From contig CAKQDU010000007.1 in the NCBI GenBank assembly GCA_934229625.1, forward strand, positions 1 through 64,000: a stretch of 64,000 nucleotides of DNA, in the 5' to 3' direction. This document shows, in pieces, positions 25,821 through 35,004 of the stretch. A model generated the notes under the pieces. That model saw only the letters and a list, made by a program, of their open reading frames with translations. It ran no database searches and was not told where the DNA came from. Within the stretch, counting starts at the first letter, position 1. Every line of letters begins with the position of its first letter. This DNA is from an uncultured Alphaproteobacteria bacterium. Lineage in GTDB: Bacteria > Pseudomonadota > Alphaproteobacteria > RF32 > CAG-239. Position numbers and translations under genes: made by a program.

Positions 25821-26723
25821 ATGGATTATAAACTTTTTCAAAAGAGCGGTCTTTTGCTTTTGCAGAAAGATGGCAAGTTTAGCTTGTTTAGAGGTTCTTA
25901 CCATGAGAGCGTAACAATGCTTCACCAGTTTGAAGACATTGTGGATGTTTCGGCTGTTCATATTGAGGAAAAAGCCGGTTTGATATTTACCTCAAAAGGC
26001 TTGTTTTCTATTGACGGCAAAAAAGTTTCTAATTTCACAGGAACAGAGGTTAAACTCATCAAACTTCTTGGTAAGCAGAGCTATTTGATTGTCAGCACAA
26101 ACAATTCTTTTAGCAAAGACGTCTTGTTGTGGGATGGACAGCAGATAAAATTGGATGTCGGGACAGAAAAATATGCTGTTTCCACCAGTTTTGTGGCTGT
26201 TACAGACAACGAGAACTGGCGTATATACAACAGTAACGCCGAAGAAATTAAGTTGGCATATCCTATTGCCAAGTCCGATAACCTGTTCTTGGGCAACAGT
26301 CTTGTTGTTTGCGGCACAGCTGGCAAATACCGCATGTATTCGCTTAGCAACAAGTCGCTGTTGTGCGATAACAAGAACCTGATTATCTGCAGTCCGACAA
26401 AGCCTTTTGCTTTATGCGCTGAGATGTCTGGAAAACGACTTGATGCCTTTTGCAACAATCATTGGGTTACATTTGAGAATGTAGATAATTTTCTCATTGT
26501 TGATGACAAGCTTAATCTTTTTGCGCTGCAAAAAAACGGCAAGTATTTCATTTATAACTACAATGGAATGCCTGAACCGGTATTCGCCACAAAATATCCT
26601 AACGGAGTTGATTTTGTGGCTTCTGATAACGGCATTTTAATGGTAATTAAAGGAGAAATCACCGATAAGATGCCGGTGGACTTTATGGAGAAAGTGCCTA
26701 GCAGAAGACAGACTAAAAAGTAA
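25821..26723 (+). CDS. Predicted beta-repeat protein, unknown
   Basis: 300 residues without signal peptide or membrane segment. The sequence alternates short strands with repeated themes of the type K-x-G-K-x-x-(L/I/F)-(F/Y) (QKDGKFSLF, TSKGLFSIDGKK, AGKYRMYSL, QKNGKYFIY), suggesting a beta-propeller or WG-like repeat fold. A basic tail (SRRQTKK) ends it. No clear Shine-Dalgarno is seen. It has its own promoter and terminator, so it is a single-gene unit. Function unknown. Confidence 0.65.
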   Translation: MDYKLFQKSGLLLLQKDGKFSLFRGSYHESVTMLHQFEDIVDVSAVHIEEKAGLIFTSKGLFSIDGKKVSNFTGTEVKLIKLLGKQSYLIVSTNNSFSKDVLLWDGQQIKLDVGTEKYAVSTSFVAVTDNENWRIYNSNAEEIKLAYPIAKSDNLFLGNSLVVCGTAGKYRMYSLSNKSLLCDNKNLIICSPTKPFALCAEMSGKRLDAFCNNHWVTFENVDNFLIVDDKLNLFALQKNGKYFIYNYNGMPEPVFATKYPNGVDFVASDNGILMVIKGEITDKMPVDFMEKVPSRRQTKK

Positions 26724-26732
26724 AAATAAAAA

Positions 26733-26766
26733 AAGAATCGGTATTTTGATACCGGTTCTTTTTTTA
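26733..26766 (+). terminator. Terminator after the gene at 25821
   Basis: AAGAATCGGTAT pairs with ATACCGGTTCTT (12 bp, one G-U) around TTTG, followed by seven T. Confidence 0.9.
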
Positions 26767-26781
26767 TGCATTATCTCGCCC

Positions 26782-26818
26782 AAAAAAACACTCCGCCGCA
26801 TTGGGGTGCGGCAGAGTG
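26782..26818 (-). terminator. Terminator of the Cys-rich gene (minus strand)
   Basis: On the minus strand CACTCTGCCGCA pairs with TGCGGCGGAGTG around CCCCAA, then seven T. Confidence 0.85.
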
Positions 26819-26874
26819 CAGATATAATTAGGATTTTTTATTTATTTTATATTTTCCATCACCTCCTTAAAGAA

Positions 26875-28652
26875 TTAGTTATTTTCAATCTCATAACAAA
26901 CTCTTGTATTATCAGTTTTTGTACCTAGCTGAATACATGCTCTGTTAGAATTATAAGGCATTTTTATCTTTTCCTTATTTTTTCCCCAGTAAAAATAGTA
27001 TTCAGATTTATTTGATGCGTATACCGGATTACAAGCTTCTCCATTGGTTGAAGGATTTCGTCTCCAATCATAAGTTATATTGCCATCAAATACATACCCT
27101 CCTAATAAGCCGCTATACATGTTACCTGAAACATTTCGCAAATCAAGTTTAGGTTCAAAGTCGGAACCATTCATAAATGTATCATCAGTAGCATCATCCA
27201 TACCAATATATAAATCTGTATATATTACACAATAACAATCATTTGAATAATCACTTTCGCATAATTCTTCTTCTGTGTTTTCTATTACAATTTTTGCCAC
27301 ATACTCAATAGGGTCTACATCATCTACAGCAGCTATAGTAAATTTAGATGATGAGGATATGTTGTTTTTATTTAAAAACTCTGTATTTAATGTAAAGTTG
27401 TGTGAATTATTTTTTACAGTATATTTATTATTGTTAACTGAAAGAATATTATTCGGATATTTACAATACCTGCTTTCTTTGTTTATAGGTTTTGTAATTA
27501 CTGTTATATCCGTTCCTAAATCAACACGATAATTTTTATCCGAGATTTTTTGAACATTGCTTCCTGTTATAGAAGATATTTCATAGCAAGGAGAATCTGC
27601 GGTAACAATCGTTACTTGATTTAGCGTTTTGCAAATTTTGCAGTCAGAATCACTACCTAAAATTGGCTCTCCGGCTTCATCATAAACCCATTCAATAGAC
27701 CAGAATGGACCAGGAACACCGCTATTTTTACAATCAACATCTTCGCCTACCCAATTTGGATTTAGCTCACTACATTTTTACTACAATCATAAGGTTCACA
27801 TCTGTAACAATTATTACCTTCATAATCTTGTTTTCCTGTTTTATAAGCTTTTTCACATGATTTGCTGCAATAATCTGTTTCATATCCCATACTTTCACAA
27901 GTCAATTTCTCTTTTGTGCATTTACCGCAGACTTTGCCGTTTGCTGTGCCGTTAGAAGAAAAAGTTTCGCTGGTTTTGCAATCTTTTTGGCTTTGATATG
28001 CAGTTGAATAACCGCTTGGACAAGTCTGTGTCTCCACAGTGCATTTACCGCAGACTTTGCCGTTTGCTGTGCCGTTAGAAGAAAAAGTTTCGCCGGTTTT
28101 GCAATCTTTTTGGCTTTGATATGCGGTTGAATAACCGCTTGGACAAGTTTCAATTACTGTACAGCTTCCGCAAGCGACATTATTACTATCATATTCGCCG
28201 TTAGCTTCAAATGCTTTTCCTTTTGCAGAACAAGTGGCCTCTGTTTCATTACATGTTTTATTGTTAGGGGTTGGGTTAGCATTTGTTACAATTTTATAAC
28301 ATCCTCCGCAGCTTTGACATGTTTGATTATCTTCAAGCGCCTTTTGACAATCGCTGTAATTGCTGAACACGTTTTTATCTTCTTCCCGTGTTTTGCAGCG
28401 TCTGTAAAAGCAGAAATTTTGCTTATACGCTTTTTCGCAGCTTGACATCCCATTTTGAGCTTGAGCCATGCTGCTATAAAGACATTGCGACGGACTTGGC
28501 TTTACGGAACTTATTTTACCGGTGCCGCAGCTGCTGTCCGGTAAAAAACAAATTTTGGCTTCCGCAGAAATAGAAAACATACTGACTGCATACAAAACTA
28601 CAAAAAGCTTTAAACTACAGAATATGTTATATTTTTTCAAATAGTTAAACAT
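26875..28652 (-). pseudogene. Cys-rich secreted protein, interrupted by a one-base frameshift
   Basis: The reading frame starts at the ATG at 28652 (GAGGAGG seven bases upstream), encodes a signal peptide ending ISAEA, then ICFLPDSSCGTGKI and many Cys-x2-Cys modules, and stops at 27762. The adjacent frame is open without stops from about 27770 to 26875, ending in a Cys-poor domain that continues naturally. One extra A in the A5 run at 27774-27778 (AGT AAA AAA TGT) would join both into about 592 residues. Two tandem 123-bp repeats (27917-28162) encode a CPSGYSTAYQSQKDCKT module. It shares CFLP..(S/N)C.TGKI with the 780-residue protein at 37811. Predicted surface or secreted; could be a sequencing error, decay or phase variation. 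Confidence 0.75.
27917..28162 (-). repeat. Two tandem 123-bp coding repeats
   Basis: Copies at 27917-28039 and 28040-28162 are nearly identical at the DNA level over about 110 bp and each encodes a 41-residue module with five cysteines. Recent duplication or ongoing recombination would keep them so similar. Confidence 0.85.
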
Positions 28653-28668
28653 CTTATTCCTCCTCAAT

Positions 28669-28844
28669 TGTGTAAAAAAAACGACCGTTATTTTTACACA
28701 ACGGAATCGGAGGCGGAAAAACATCTGAAAATCAATAAAAAATAGCGTAAAATTATAATGTTATTGCATTTTTTCATAAATTATGATATATTGCAAAAAA
28801 CAGCCGAAAAACTGTCCATTTTAAACGGTCGTTTTTTTTACACA
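28669..28844. repeat. 176-bp cassette with perfect 21-bp inverted repeats (copy 1)
   Basis: TGTGTAAAAAAAACGACCGTT at its left end (28669-28689, 21 bases of which 20 are TGTGTAAAAAAAACGACCGT) is repeated inverted at 28824-28844. The 134-bp interior holds a promoter pointing left: TTTATG, 17-base spacer, TATAAT on the minus strand (28752-28780). Beside the left arm a second partial inverted copy makes a hairpin in the 5' UTR. A second cassette of identical length is at 55833-56008. Ends are conserved between copies while the middle has diverged. No recombinase gene in the window. Confidence 0.8.
28752..28780 (-). promoter_or_regulatory. Promoter inside inverted-repeat cassette 1
   Basis: Minus strand: TTTATG at 28780-28775, 17-base spacer, TATAAT at 28757-28752. 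It would drive the Cys-rich gene starting at 28652. Confidence 0.5.
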
Positions 28845-28863
28845 CTTTAGGGTTTACAGCTTA

Positions 28864-29469
28864 TTATCCGATTATCAATTTCACACTTTTTTCCGCAGCG
28901 CTGAATTTAAGCGGAACTTCCGCTCCTAACAACTCTTGCAGATAATAAAGCTCGGCATATTGAGAGTCACACTCGGTACTTTTTCCGCTGAAAATTTGCT
29001 GATAATCTTCCAGTTTAGACGCGCAAAACTTGTAATCTGTTTCAGCTGTTACGCACATATTGTCCTTATTAACGCTGATGGCAATCTGTCCGCCTTTCAA
29101 AAACAAATCACCTGCAATCATCACGCACACGCACGCAATTTTAGTAAGTTCCGGCACAATATGCTGAAATTTCAACTCTATGGGATTTATATGATTTCCG
29201 ATTGTTTTCAAATAATTATCGCAAAGTTTCTGCAACTCGTTTAGCGGCACCTGTTTATTGTCTTTACCAAAAGTCAATCGGAAAAAACTTTGCCGCGCCA
29301 TTAACGTATTTGTTCCGGTGTATAAAACTTTTTTAATATCCTCATCAAGTATCCCTTCATTATCTTCCACCATTTCCAGAACATTGGCAATGGCACCGAT
29401 ATTACCAATTAAATCGTGGCTGATGCGCGTACTTATCAGCTCGGATAATTCCGTTTTGCTTAACTCCAT
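28864..29469 (-). CDS. chpT: ChpT-type histidine phosphotransferase
   Basis: 201 residues without membrane segment. ISHDLIGNIGAIANVLEM near residues 16-33 matches the phosphorylated-His helix of ChpT (HDL..P.GAI.NGLE.L), followed by a degenerate HATPase-like domain that lacks ATP-binding boxes, as in ChpT. ChpT carries phosphate from the hybrid kinase CckA to CtrA; ctrA is at 53351-54040, while cckA is not in the window. AGGAGTTAAAAA precedes the ATG. Gene follows the secreted protein at 29484 by 14 bp. Confidence 0.8.
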   Translation of the reverse strand: MELSKTELSELISTRISHDLIGNIGAIANVLEMVEDNEGILDEDIKKVLYTGTNTLMARQSFFRLTFGKDNKQVPLNELQKLCDNYLKTIGNHINPIELKFQHIVPELTKIACVCVMIAGDLFLKGGQIAISVNKDNMCVTAETDYKFCASKLEDYQQIFSGKSTECDSQYAELYYLQELLGAEVPLKFSAAEKSVKLIIG

Positions 29470-29483
29470 TATTTTTTTAACTC

Positions 29484-30386
29484 CTAAAATGTGTAGACAT
29501 CTGTATTCATAAAACGCTGGTCCTCTCGCGACATTCGCGTATAGTCCAACTCTAAAAGCATCGGGTCATAAAGCATCAGCTTGCCGGTTGCAGCTTGTAA
29601 AAACGGCTTATTTTCTCCCAATCCCCAAATCACCTGTTCTTTATTGTCTGGCACGCCATACTTTTGGTTAATTTTTTTCCAAAAATCATAAATTTTGATA
29701 TTACGCAAATAGTCCGCCTTTGCTCCGCTGCCCCTGATATTTGCCGCTTCGCTCATATACACAATGCGATAAGCTTTATTTCCGGTAAAATTACTGGTAA
29801 AATAAACATGAACATTTTCTTTATTTTTAAAGTTATTAAACACTATTTGTTCAACATATTGATAATTGTTTTTCTGCGCCATTTTTATAACACAGGCTTC
29901 TGTTCGCTCATATCCCACAACGCCTTGATTGCGGCATTGTTCTTCATAGCGCCAACGAATAAAATTCGGAATTTCATATTTTTCGGAATTACGCTGATAA
30001 CCGCGTTTTTGCATTGCTTCCATTGTCTGCTTAACATTCATCCGCAGCATTACGCCGGAAATATCAAAAACCGAAGCATTTGTCCGATATTGAGGAGTTT
30101 GGTCGTCTGTATTGGATGAAATAACCTGCGCTCCTTTTTCGGCAACAGTGCTAACCAAATTATTTATCCATGTTTTGTCTCCGCTGTTTTCATCTTTCGG
30201 CTGTTCGTTTTGAGAATCCGCGTTTTTTTCTTTTATATATGAACGTAATGAACTATCCGGCGCAGAAACGGCAGAAACTTCAGACGCAAGCTCGTTTTGC
30301 TGATTTTCAGCTGCAAACACGGCGGCTGACGGCAAAAGCATCCCAAAAATCAATACCAAACTTACACTTTGTTTATTTAAAATCAT
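29484..30386 (-). CDS. Secreted protein upstream of chpT, unknown
   Basis: 300 residues from the ATG at 30386; a TTG four codons earlier is less likely. Signal peptide ending AAVFAA, a hydrophilic Ser/Asp/Glu-rich linker (to about 90), then a folded domain with FIRWRYEEQCRNQG, YRIVYMSEA and IYDFWKKINQKYG and two cysteines. Probably periplasmic. No family recognised. It is the first gene of a two-gene unit with chpT. Confidence 0.65.
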   Translation of the reverse strand: MILNKQSVSLVLIFGMLLPSAAVFAAENQQNELASEVSAVSAPDSSLRSYIKEKNADSQNEQPKDENSGDKTWINNLVSTVAEKGAQVISSNTDDQTPQYRTNASVFDISGVMLRMNVKQTMEAMQKRGYQRNSEKYEIPNFIRWRYEEQCRNQGVVGYERTEACVIKMAQKNNYQYVEQIVFNNFKNKENVHVYFTSNFTGNKAYRIVYMSEAANIRGSGAKADYLRNIKIYDFWKKINQKYGVPDNKEQVIWGLGENKPFLQAATGKLMLYDPMLLELDYTRMSREDQRFMNTDVYTF

Positions 30387-30517
30387 CTTGCGTCTCAACG
30401 TAGGTTAACTTTTTTGGTAGTTTACGACTTTGTTTTTAAAAAAGGTTTAATAATCTGGCGTTTTATTGTTTACAAGCTCGTAAGAAACATATATTTTAGC
30501 AAAAAAAGGAGAAAAAA

Positions 30518-31867
30518 ATGGAACCTGTTGTTCAGATTATCGGTGCCGGATTGACCGGCTGCGAAGCGGCTTGGCAATTGCTGAAACGCGGAATAAAAGT
30601 CCGTATGTATGAAATGAAACCGCAAAAATTTTCTCCGGCTCATAAAAATGCGAATTGGGCCGAATTGGTCTGCTCAAATTCTTTACGCTCAGACGATTCC
30701 GCTCATAACGCCGTCGGACTTATGCATGAAGAAATGCGTCGTTTCGGCTCGTTGATTATGACCGCCGCAGACCAAACAAAAGTACCGGCAGGCGGCGCTC
30801 TTGCAGTTGATAGAGATGGCTTTGCAAAGCTTATAACCGAAAAAATCAAAAATTCTCCGTTGCTGGAAGTTATAAATCAGGAAGTCACAACATTTCCGGC
30901 GGCAGATGAAGCATTGACCATTATCGCCAGCGGACCTTTGACAAGTCCGGCTTTTATTGAAGCCATAAAAACAAAAATTAACCAGCAATCTCTGTCTTTT
31001 TATGATGCAATAGCTCCTGTCGTATATAAAGAAAGTATTGATTTTTCTAAGGCTTGGTATCAATCACGCTATGACAAAGGCGATAAATACGATTATATTA
31101 ACTGCCCTATGACAAAAGAAGAATACTATCGTTTTGTCGATGAACTGCTGAAAGCAGAAAAAATGCCGTTTCATGATTTTGAAGAACCACACTATTTTGA
31201 CGGCTGTCTGCCGATAGAAGTTATGGCTGAACGCGGAGCCGACACGCTGTTATTCGGTCCTCTAAAACCTGTGGGGTTGACGAATCCGCATTCTTCTGAA
31301 AAACCTTATGCTGTTGTGCAACTCAGACAAGATAATAAAGAAGATACTCTGCGCAATATTGTCGGTTTTCAGACAAAAATGAAATATGGCGAGCAAACAC
31401 GAATTTTTAAAATGATTTCCGGACTGGAAAATGCTGAATTTGCCCGTTTGGGCGGCATCCACCGCAATACTTTTATCCAGAGTCCGAAACTTTTGGACGA
31501 GTTTTTACGGCTTAAAACTCAGACAAATGTAATGTTTGCCGGTCAAATAAGCGGCTGCGAGGGTTATGTAGAAAGCGCAAACACAGGCATGGTTGCCGGT
31601 TATTTCGCCGCCTGTTTGATTAAAGGAAAAACGCCGCTACTACCGCCGCAAACAACAGCAACTGGAGCAATGCTCCGGCACTTATCCGACACCACTTCAG
31701 AATATCAGCCAATGAATATAAACTTTGGTATTTTTCCGACAATTCAGGGAGAAATTACCTCTAACGGCAAGTTCCGCAAAATCAAAGGTGCTGACCGAAA
31801 AGAAGCTTATTGCAAACGCGCTTTAGAAGATTTTGATAAATGGGCAGCAGAGGCCGATGCTGAATAA
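30518..31867 (+). CDS. trmFO: Folate-dependent tRNA (uracil-54-C5)-methyltransferase TrmFO
   Basis: Uses methylenetetrahydrofolate and FAD to make m5U54 in the T-loop of tRNA. Seen: FAD site IIGAGLTGCEAAWQL, ELVCSNSLRSDD, GGALAVDRDGFA, YFDGCLPIEVMAERG, FAGQISGCEGYVESA. 449 residues, normal. AAAAAAGGAG lies before the ATG. It heads a three-gene unit with two squalene-synthase-related genes. Confidence 0.97.
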   Translation: MEPVVQIIGAGLTGCEAAWQLLKRGIKVRMYEMKPQKFSPAHKNANWAELVCSNSLRSDDSAHNAVGLMHEEMRRFGSLIMTAADQTKVPAGGALAVDRDGFAKLITEKIKNSPLLEVINQEVTTFPAADEALTIIASGPLTSPAFIEAIKTKINQQSLSFYDAIAPVVYKESIDFSKAWYQSRYDKGDKYDYINCPMTKEEYYRFVDELLKAEKMPFHDFEEPHYFDGCLPIEVMAERGADTLLFGPLKPVGLTNPHSSEKPYAVVQLRQDNKEDTLRNIVGFQTKMKYGEQTRIFKMISGLENAEFARLGGIHRNTFIQSPKLLDEFLRLKTQTNVMFAGQISGCEGYVESANTGMVAGYFAACLIKGKTPLLPPQTTATGAMLRHLSDTTSEYQPMNINFGIFPTIQGEITSNGKFRKIKGADRKEAYCKRALEDFDKWAAEADAE

Positions 31868-32582
31868 TTATAACATTGTTAAATTGACTGCTAAAAAATA
31901 TCGACCTTTAATTTATGATTATCTGGCCTTTTTGCAGCTTGGACAGCATCATTTTGCCAACCGAAAAATTACATCAGATACGCGGCTGGAAAAATTGCGG
32001 CTTTTAGAAAAAATCTTACGCCGCCGCTCGCCTTTTAACAGCGGACTGATTTTTAGATTACAGCAGAATTTTTTGAAAGAAAATATTTCAGTCACTTTGT
32101 TATTGGAACCTTTATCGGCTTGGCGCTATACCGCTGCCGACAAAATGCCAGATTCCGGCGCTCAGCTGTCGGAGCTTTTGAATCGTCTGCTGGCTCCGGC
32201 CGCGCGGCTTTTTTTGGTTTTGGACAATGAAAATCCATGCACATATCTTCCATTAACCTCTCTATTTATCATGTTATCTTTACTTGAAATGTGCGGCAAA
32301 AATTCTGAATACCTAACAAAAGCAAAGATGAGCAAACGGCAAAAAGAAAGCCGGCTAAAAGGCTTGTATAAAAGCGCGTCCGTATTATTACAGCTGATTA
32401 AAAACAAAAGGCTTAAATTTAAATTGGCTTTACTCTTAAACACAGCAAAATTTCAGCTTTCGGCTTTTCAAAATAATAAACAGCAAAAACTCAGTCTTCT
32501 TGACTATACATTGATTTTTTTGTATAGTTTATGGCAGTTTGCCACAATTAAACGTAAATCTGTTAACAATAAAGGAATATAA
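31857..32582 (+). CDS. Hypothetical protein, possibly a remote squalene/phytoene synthase relative
   Basis: 241 residues, helical, basic, overlapping the end of trmFO by 11 bases. The segment ENISVTLLLEPLSAWRYTAA followed by helices resembles the DUF and (T/K)RY.T region of trans-isoprenyl synthases such as HpnC, but no Asp-rich motif is visible, so any catalytic role is doubtful. The next gene starts directly after its stop. Assignment is an inference from the neighbour and a weak pattern. Confidence 0.45.
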   Translation: MLNNYNIVKLTAKKYRPLIYDYLAFLQLGQHHFANRKITSDTRLEKLRLLEKILRRRSPFNSGLIFRLQQNFLKENISVTLLLEPLSAWRYTAADKMPDSGAQLSELLNRLLAPAARLFLVLDNENPCTYLPLTSLFIMLSLLEMCGKNSEYLTKAKMSKRQKESRLKGLYKSASVLLQLIKNKRLKFKLALLLNTAKFQLSAFQNNKQQKLSLLDYTLIFLYSLWQFATIKRKSVNNKGI

Positions 32583-33413
32583 ATGTTATCTGTCGGCGAT
32601 ATTGTAAAAAAAAGTCAGCCTTCTTTGTTTTGGTGCATGCGCGGTTTGGAAAAATCTAAACGCGAAGCAATTTATACTTTGTTTGCGTTTTGCCGCCATA
32701 TCAGCAATATTATTCGCTCGCATATGCCGGCTGAAGAAAAAACAGAATTACTAAACGCCTGGCGGGAAGAACTTGATAATATTTATGAAAAAAAAGTCCC
32801 TACAACCGATATCGGGCGCAAAATCTATAAAAACTGCATGCGCTTTAATTTGCCTAAAGAGCTTATGGCGAAGATTTTAGACAGCGCCTTTTTAGATGTT
32901 CCGACACCATTGCAGGCTCCGACATCTGAAATCTTTGAAAAATATTTGTACGGATTAGCCATCGTTCCCTTACATCTGACCTTGACTATTATCGGTGAAA
33001 GCAAACCTGCCACCAGTCAAAAATTGGCGACAAGTTTAGGGCGAGCATTGATGATTACTTATATTTTACGCGATATAAAGGACGATGCCAAAACCGGACA
33101 TTTGTTTATTCCGCAAGAAGTGCTGCAAAAAGCAAATGTCTGCAAAAATTCGCCTATTTCCGTTTTGGAAGATAAAAATTTATCCGGAGCGCGCGAAGCT
33201 TTGTCCAAAGATGCAAAAAAGAATTTTACAACAGCGCAGCGTTTTTTAAGTAAAATGAATAAAAAATCGGTTATGCCTTTGTTTTATTTAGCTAATTTGA
33301 GCCAATGCTATTTTACGCAAATGAATAGCCGCGGCTGGGAAATTATTTCACCAAAACCACACATCAGCAAGTTTAACAAAATGAAGCTAATTATAAAAAC
33401 CATGTTCGCCTAA
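32583..33413 (+). CDS. Squalene/phytoene synthase family protein, first Asp motif lost
   Basis: 276 residues. SLFWCMRGLEKSKREAIYTLFAFCR (split) and the second Asp-rich motif LRDIKDDAKTGHLFIPQEVL fit the family. At the first motif, where active enzymes have FCR..DD..D, this protein reads FCRHISNIIRS, with no aspartate. Since that motif binds the Mg-diphosphate of the substrate, head-to-head prenyl condensation looks unlikely. In alphaproteobacteria related proteins also serve as mitochondrial NDUFAF6-like assembly factors without catalysis, a possible parallel. Its stop overlaps the convergent metallophosphatase stop by 4 bases. Confidence 0.75.
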   Translation: MLSVGDIVKKSQPSLFWCMRGLEKSKREAIYTLFAFCRHISNIIRSHMPAEEKTELLNAWREELDNIYEKKVPTTDIGRKIYKNCMRFNLPKELMAKILDSAFLDVPTPLQAPTSEIFEKYLYGLAIVPLHLTLTIIGESKPATSQKLATSLGRALMITYILRDIKDDAKTGHLFIPQEVLQKANVCKNSPISVLEDKNLSGAREALSKDAKKNFTTAQRFLSKMNKKSVMPLFYLANLSQCYFTQMNSRGWEIISPKPHISKFNKMKLIIKTMFA

Positions 33414-34888
33414 GCCTCATCAACCAGCTTAAAGCACGCGTATGAACTGCCTTCGGGATATTTTTCCGCCGCTTCTTTTATAGCGCGGTTAAATAAATCT
33501 TTGATTTTTACCAAATGATTGTTTTTCAGCAAAGTTTCTTTAGGCAAAGGGCGCAAAACATCAAATCCTTGCTCTCCGGCACCGACAAACGGGTCCAATG
33601 CACAAGTAATAACCTTATCGGCATACACAGGCGTACCGTCTTCCTTAAACAACGGTTCTCCGCCTATATAAATCTGAGTCACCTCACCTTCATTATTATC
33701 ATAACGGCGGCGGCAGCAAATCTCCACATTTTGAGAACATTGCAAAAAGCGCACATTGCCTGTTGGAATCAGATAGCGATATTTTACGGCGTTATCAAAA
33801 ACATCTTTAAGTTCTTGCGGTGTCAAAAGTATGGTTTGCAGAGGGACATCCGCCGAAAAAGCTCTTTCTAAATTATAATTAGTCAATATTTTATCTTTTT
33901 CATAGCGCAAAGCATGGCTGGTATATCCGGTAGAAATAAAACCGATATCTGTTTTGGCTGCCGACTTCATGCAATCGGCGATAAAGGTGCCGAGAGAACA
34001 TGGATTAGAATAAATTTTTTCCAAATTCAGCGTACTTTTGGCAACAGGAATATTTAATCCGGCTTTTTCTTCAAATTCAATAAGATGCGGCTCAAAAACA
34101 GGATTTATCGCAGTTTGCTTTACATTGATTTCTTCGATAAAACGCAGACTTGTAGAATTTTTCAAGAAACCCATGTCAAAATGCAGCATTGTTTTGCTAA
34201 AAGCCTGCGGATAATAAACACGCTCTTTTTCATTCGGAGCAATCGGAGAATGCTCGTGTCCGCCCAGCAACAAATCAATCCGCACACCTTCTGCCACCGA
34301 AGCAGCATATATTTGATGGCTGCTTTGTTCCAAATCATGATTCAAAACAATCAAAGCATCGGGAGCAATATGTTTTATGACTTCGGACATTGCCGTAAAA
34401 GTTTCCGGAACGCTGGTTAAAACCACGCCATATTTATTCAGGCGGATTTGATTTATGCAAAATGAGATAACCATAACTTTTTTATGATTTATTTCAAGCA
34501 ATATATACGGGTCCACCCAGCTAGGACAGCGCCCCGTATTCATATCCAGCAAATTTGCGCATAAAACATGGATATTGGATTGATTAAAACGCTTTGCCGC
34601 GCTTTGCAAAAACTTAAAACTATCCAGATTAAAGCCAAAATCATTATTTCCAAGCGCCAGCACTATTTTAGCCTCTGGCAAACAGCGCCGCAGGATTTCG
34701 TAACTTTCTATACTCAGTTCGCGGTCATATATACCTTTAAACAAATCTCCGCAATCACAAATCAGCGTATTTTTTCCTTTATCCGGCGCTTCTTCTATAA
34801 TTTTACTGAACAGACGGCAAAGTTTACGGGTTTCCTGATGAGAATCCGTCAAAGCAAAAATATTTATATTATTATCTGCCGTTTTCAT
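33410..34888 (-). CDS. 5'-nucleotidase-like metallophosphatase
   Basis: 492 residues. Calcineurin-like N-terminal domain: NIFALTDSHQETRK, LICDCGDLFKG, LALGNNDFGF, LIVLNHDLEQSS and LLLGGHEHSP provide the usual Asp/His/Asn metal ligands. The C-terminal half matches the UshA substrate-binding domain (GTFIADCMKSAAKTDIGF, DPFVGAGEQGFDVL). No signal peptide, so it appears cytoplasmic, unlike periplasmic UshA. Start chosen at 34888 after GAAGAAA; an in-frame TTG ten codons earlier is unlikely. Substrate, perhaps nucleotides, not determined. Confidence 0.85.
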   Translation of the reverse strand: MKTADNNINIFALTDSHQETRKLCRLFSKIIEEAPDKGKNTLICDCGDLFKGIYDRELSIESYEILRRCLPEAKIVLALGNNDFGFNLDSFKFLQSAAKRFNQSNIHVLCANLLDMNTGRCPSWVDPYILLEINHKKVMVISFCINQIRLNKYGVVLTSVPETFTAMSEVIKHIAPDALIVLNHDLEQSSHQIYAASVAEGVRIDLLLGGHEHSPIAPNEKERVYYPQAFSKTMLHFDMGFLKNSTSLRFIEEINVKQTAINPVFEPHLIEFEEKAGLNIPVAKSTLNLEKIYSNPCSLGTFIADCMKSAAKTDIGFISTGYTSHALRYEKDKILTNYNLERAFSADVPLQTILLTPQELKDVFDNAVKYRYLIPTGNVRFLQCSQNVEICCRRRYDNNEGEVTQIYIGGEPLFKEDGTPVYADKVITCALDPFVGAGEQGFDVLRPLPKETLLKNNHLVKIKDLFNRAIKEAAEKYPEGSSYACFKLVDEA

Positions 34889-35004
34889 TTTCTTCAATTT
34901 CTTCTTTAATGCTGTCAAAATACATTTATTTTTTAATTTATCAATAAAAAATTAAAAAATTATGGAATAAATTACAAAAAATTTCAAATTGCGGAGATAA
35001 CACA

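Noticed and set aside
27300..27775. Independent gene at 26875-27300
   Set aside because: Its start at 27300 lacks a ribosome-binding site and the frame stays open further upstream to the frameshift; it is the C-terminal part of the Cys-rich protein.
28690..28823. Insertion sequence between the inverted repeats
   Set aside because: The interior is only 134 bp and holds no transposase fragment in any frame.
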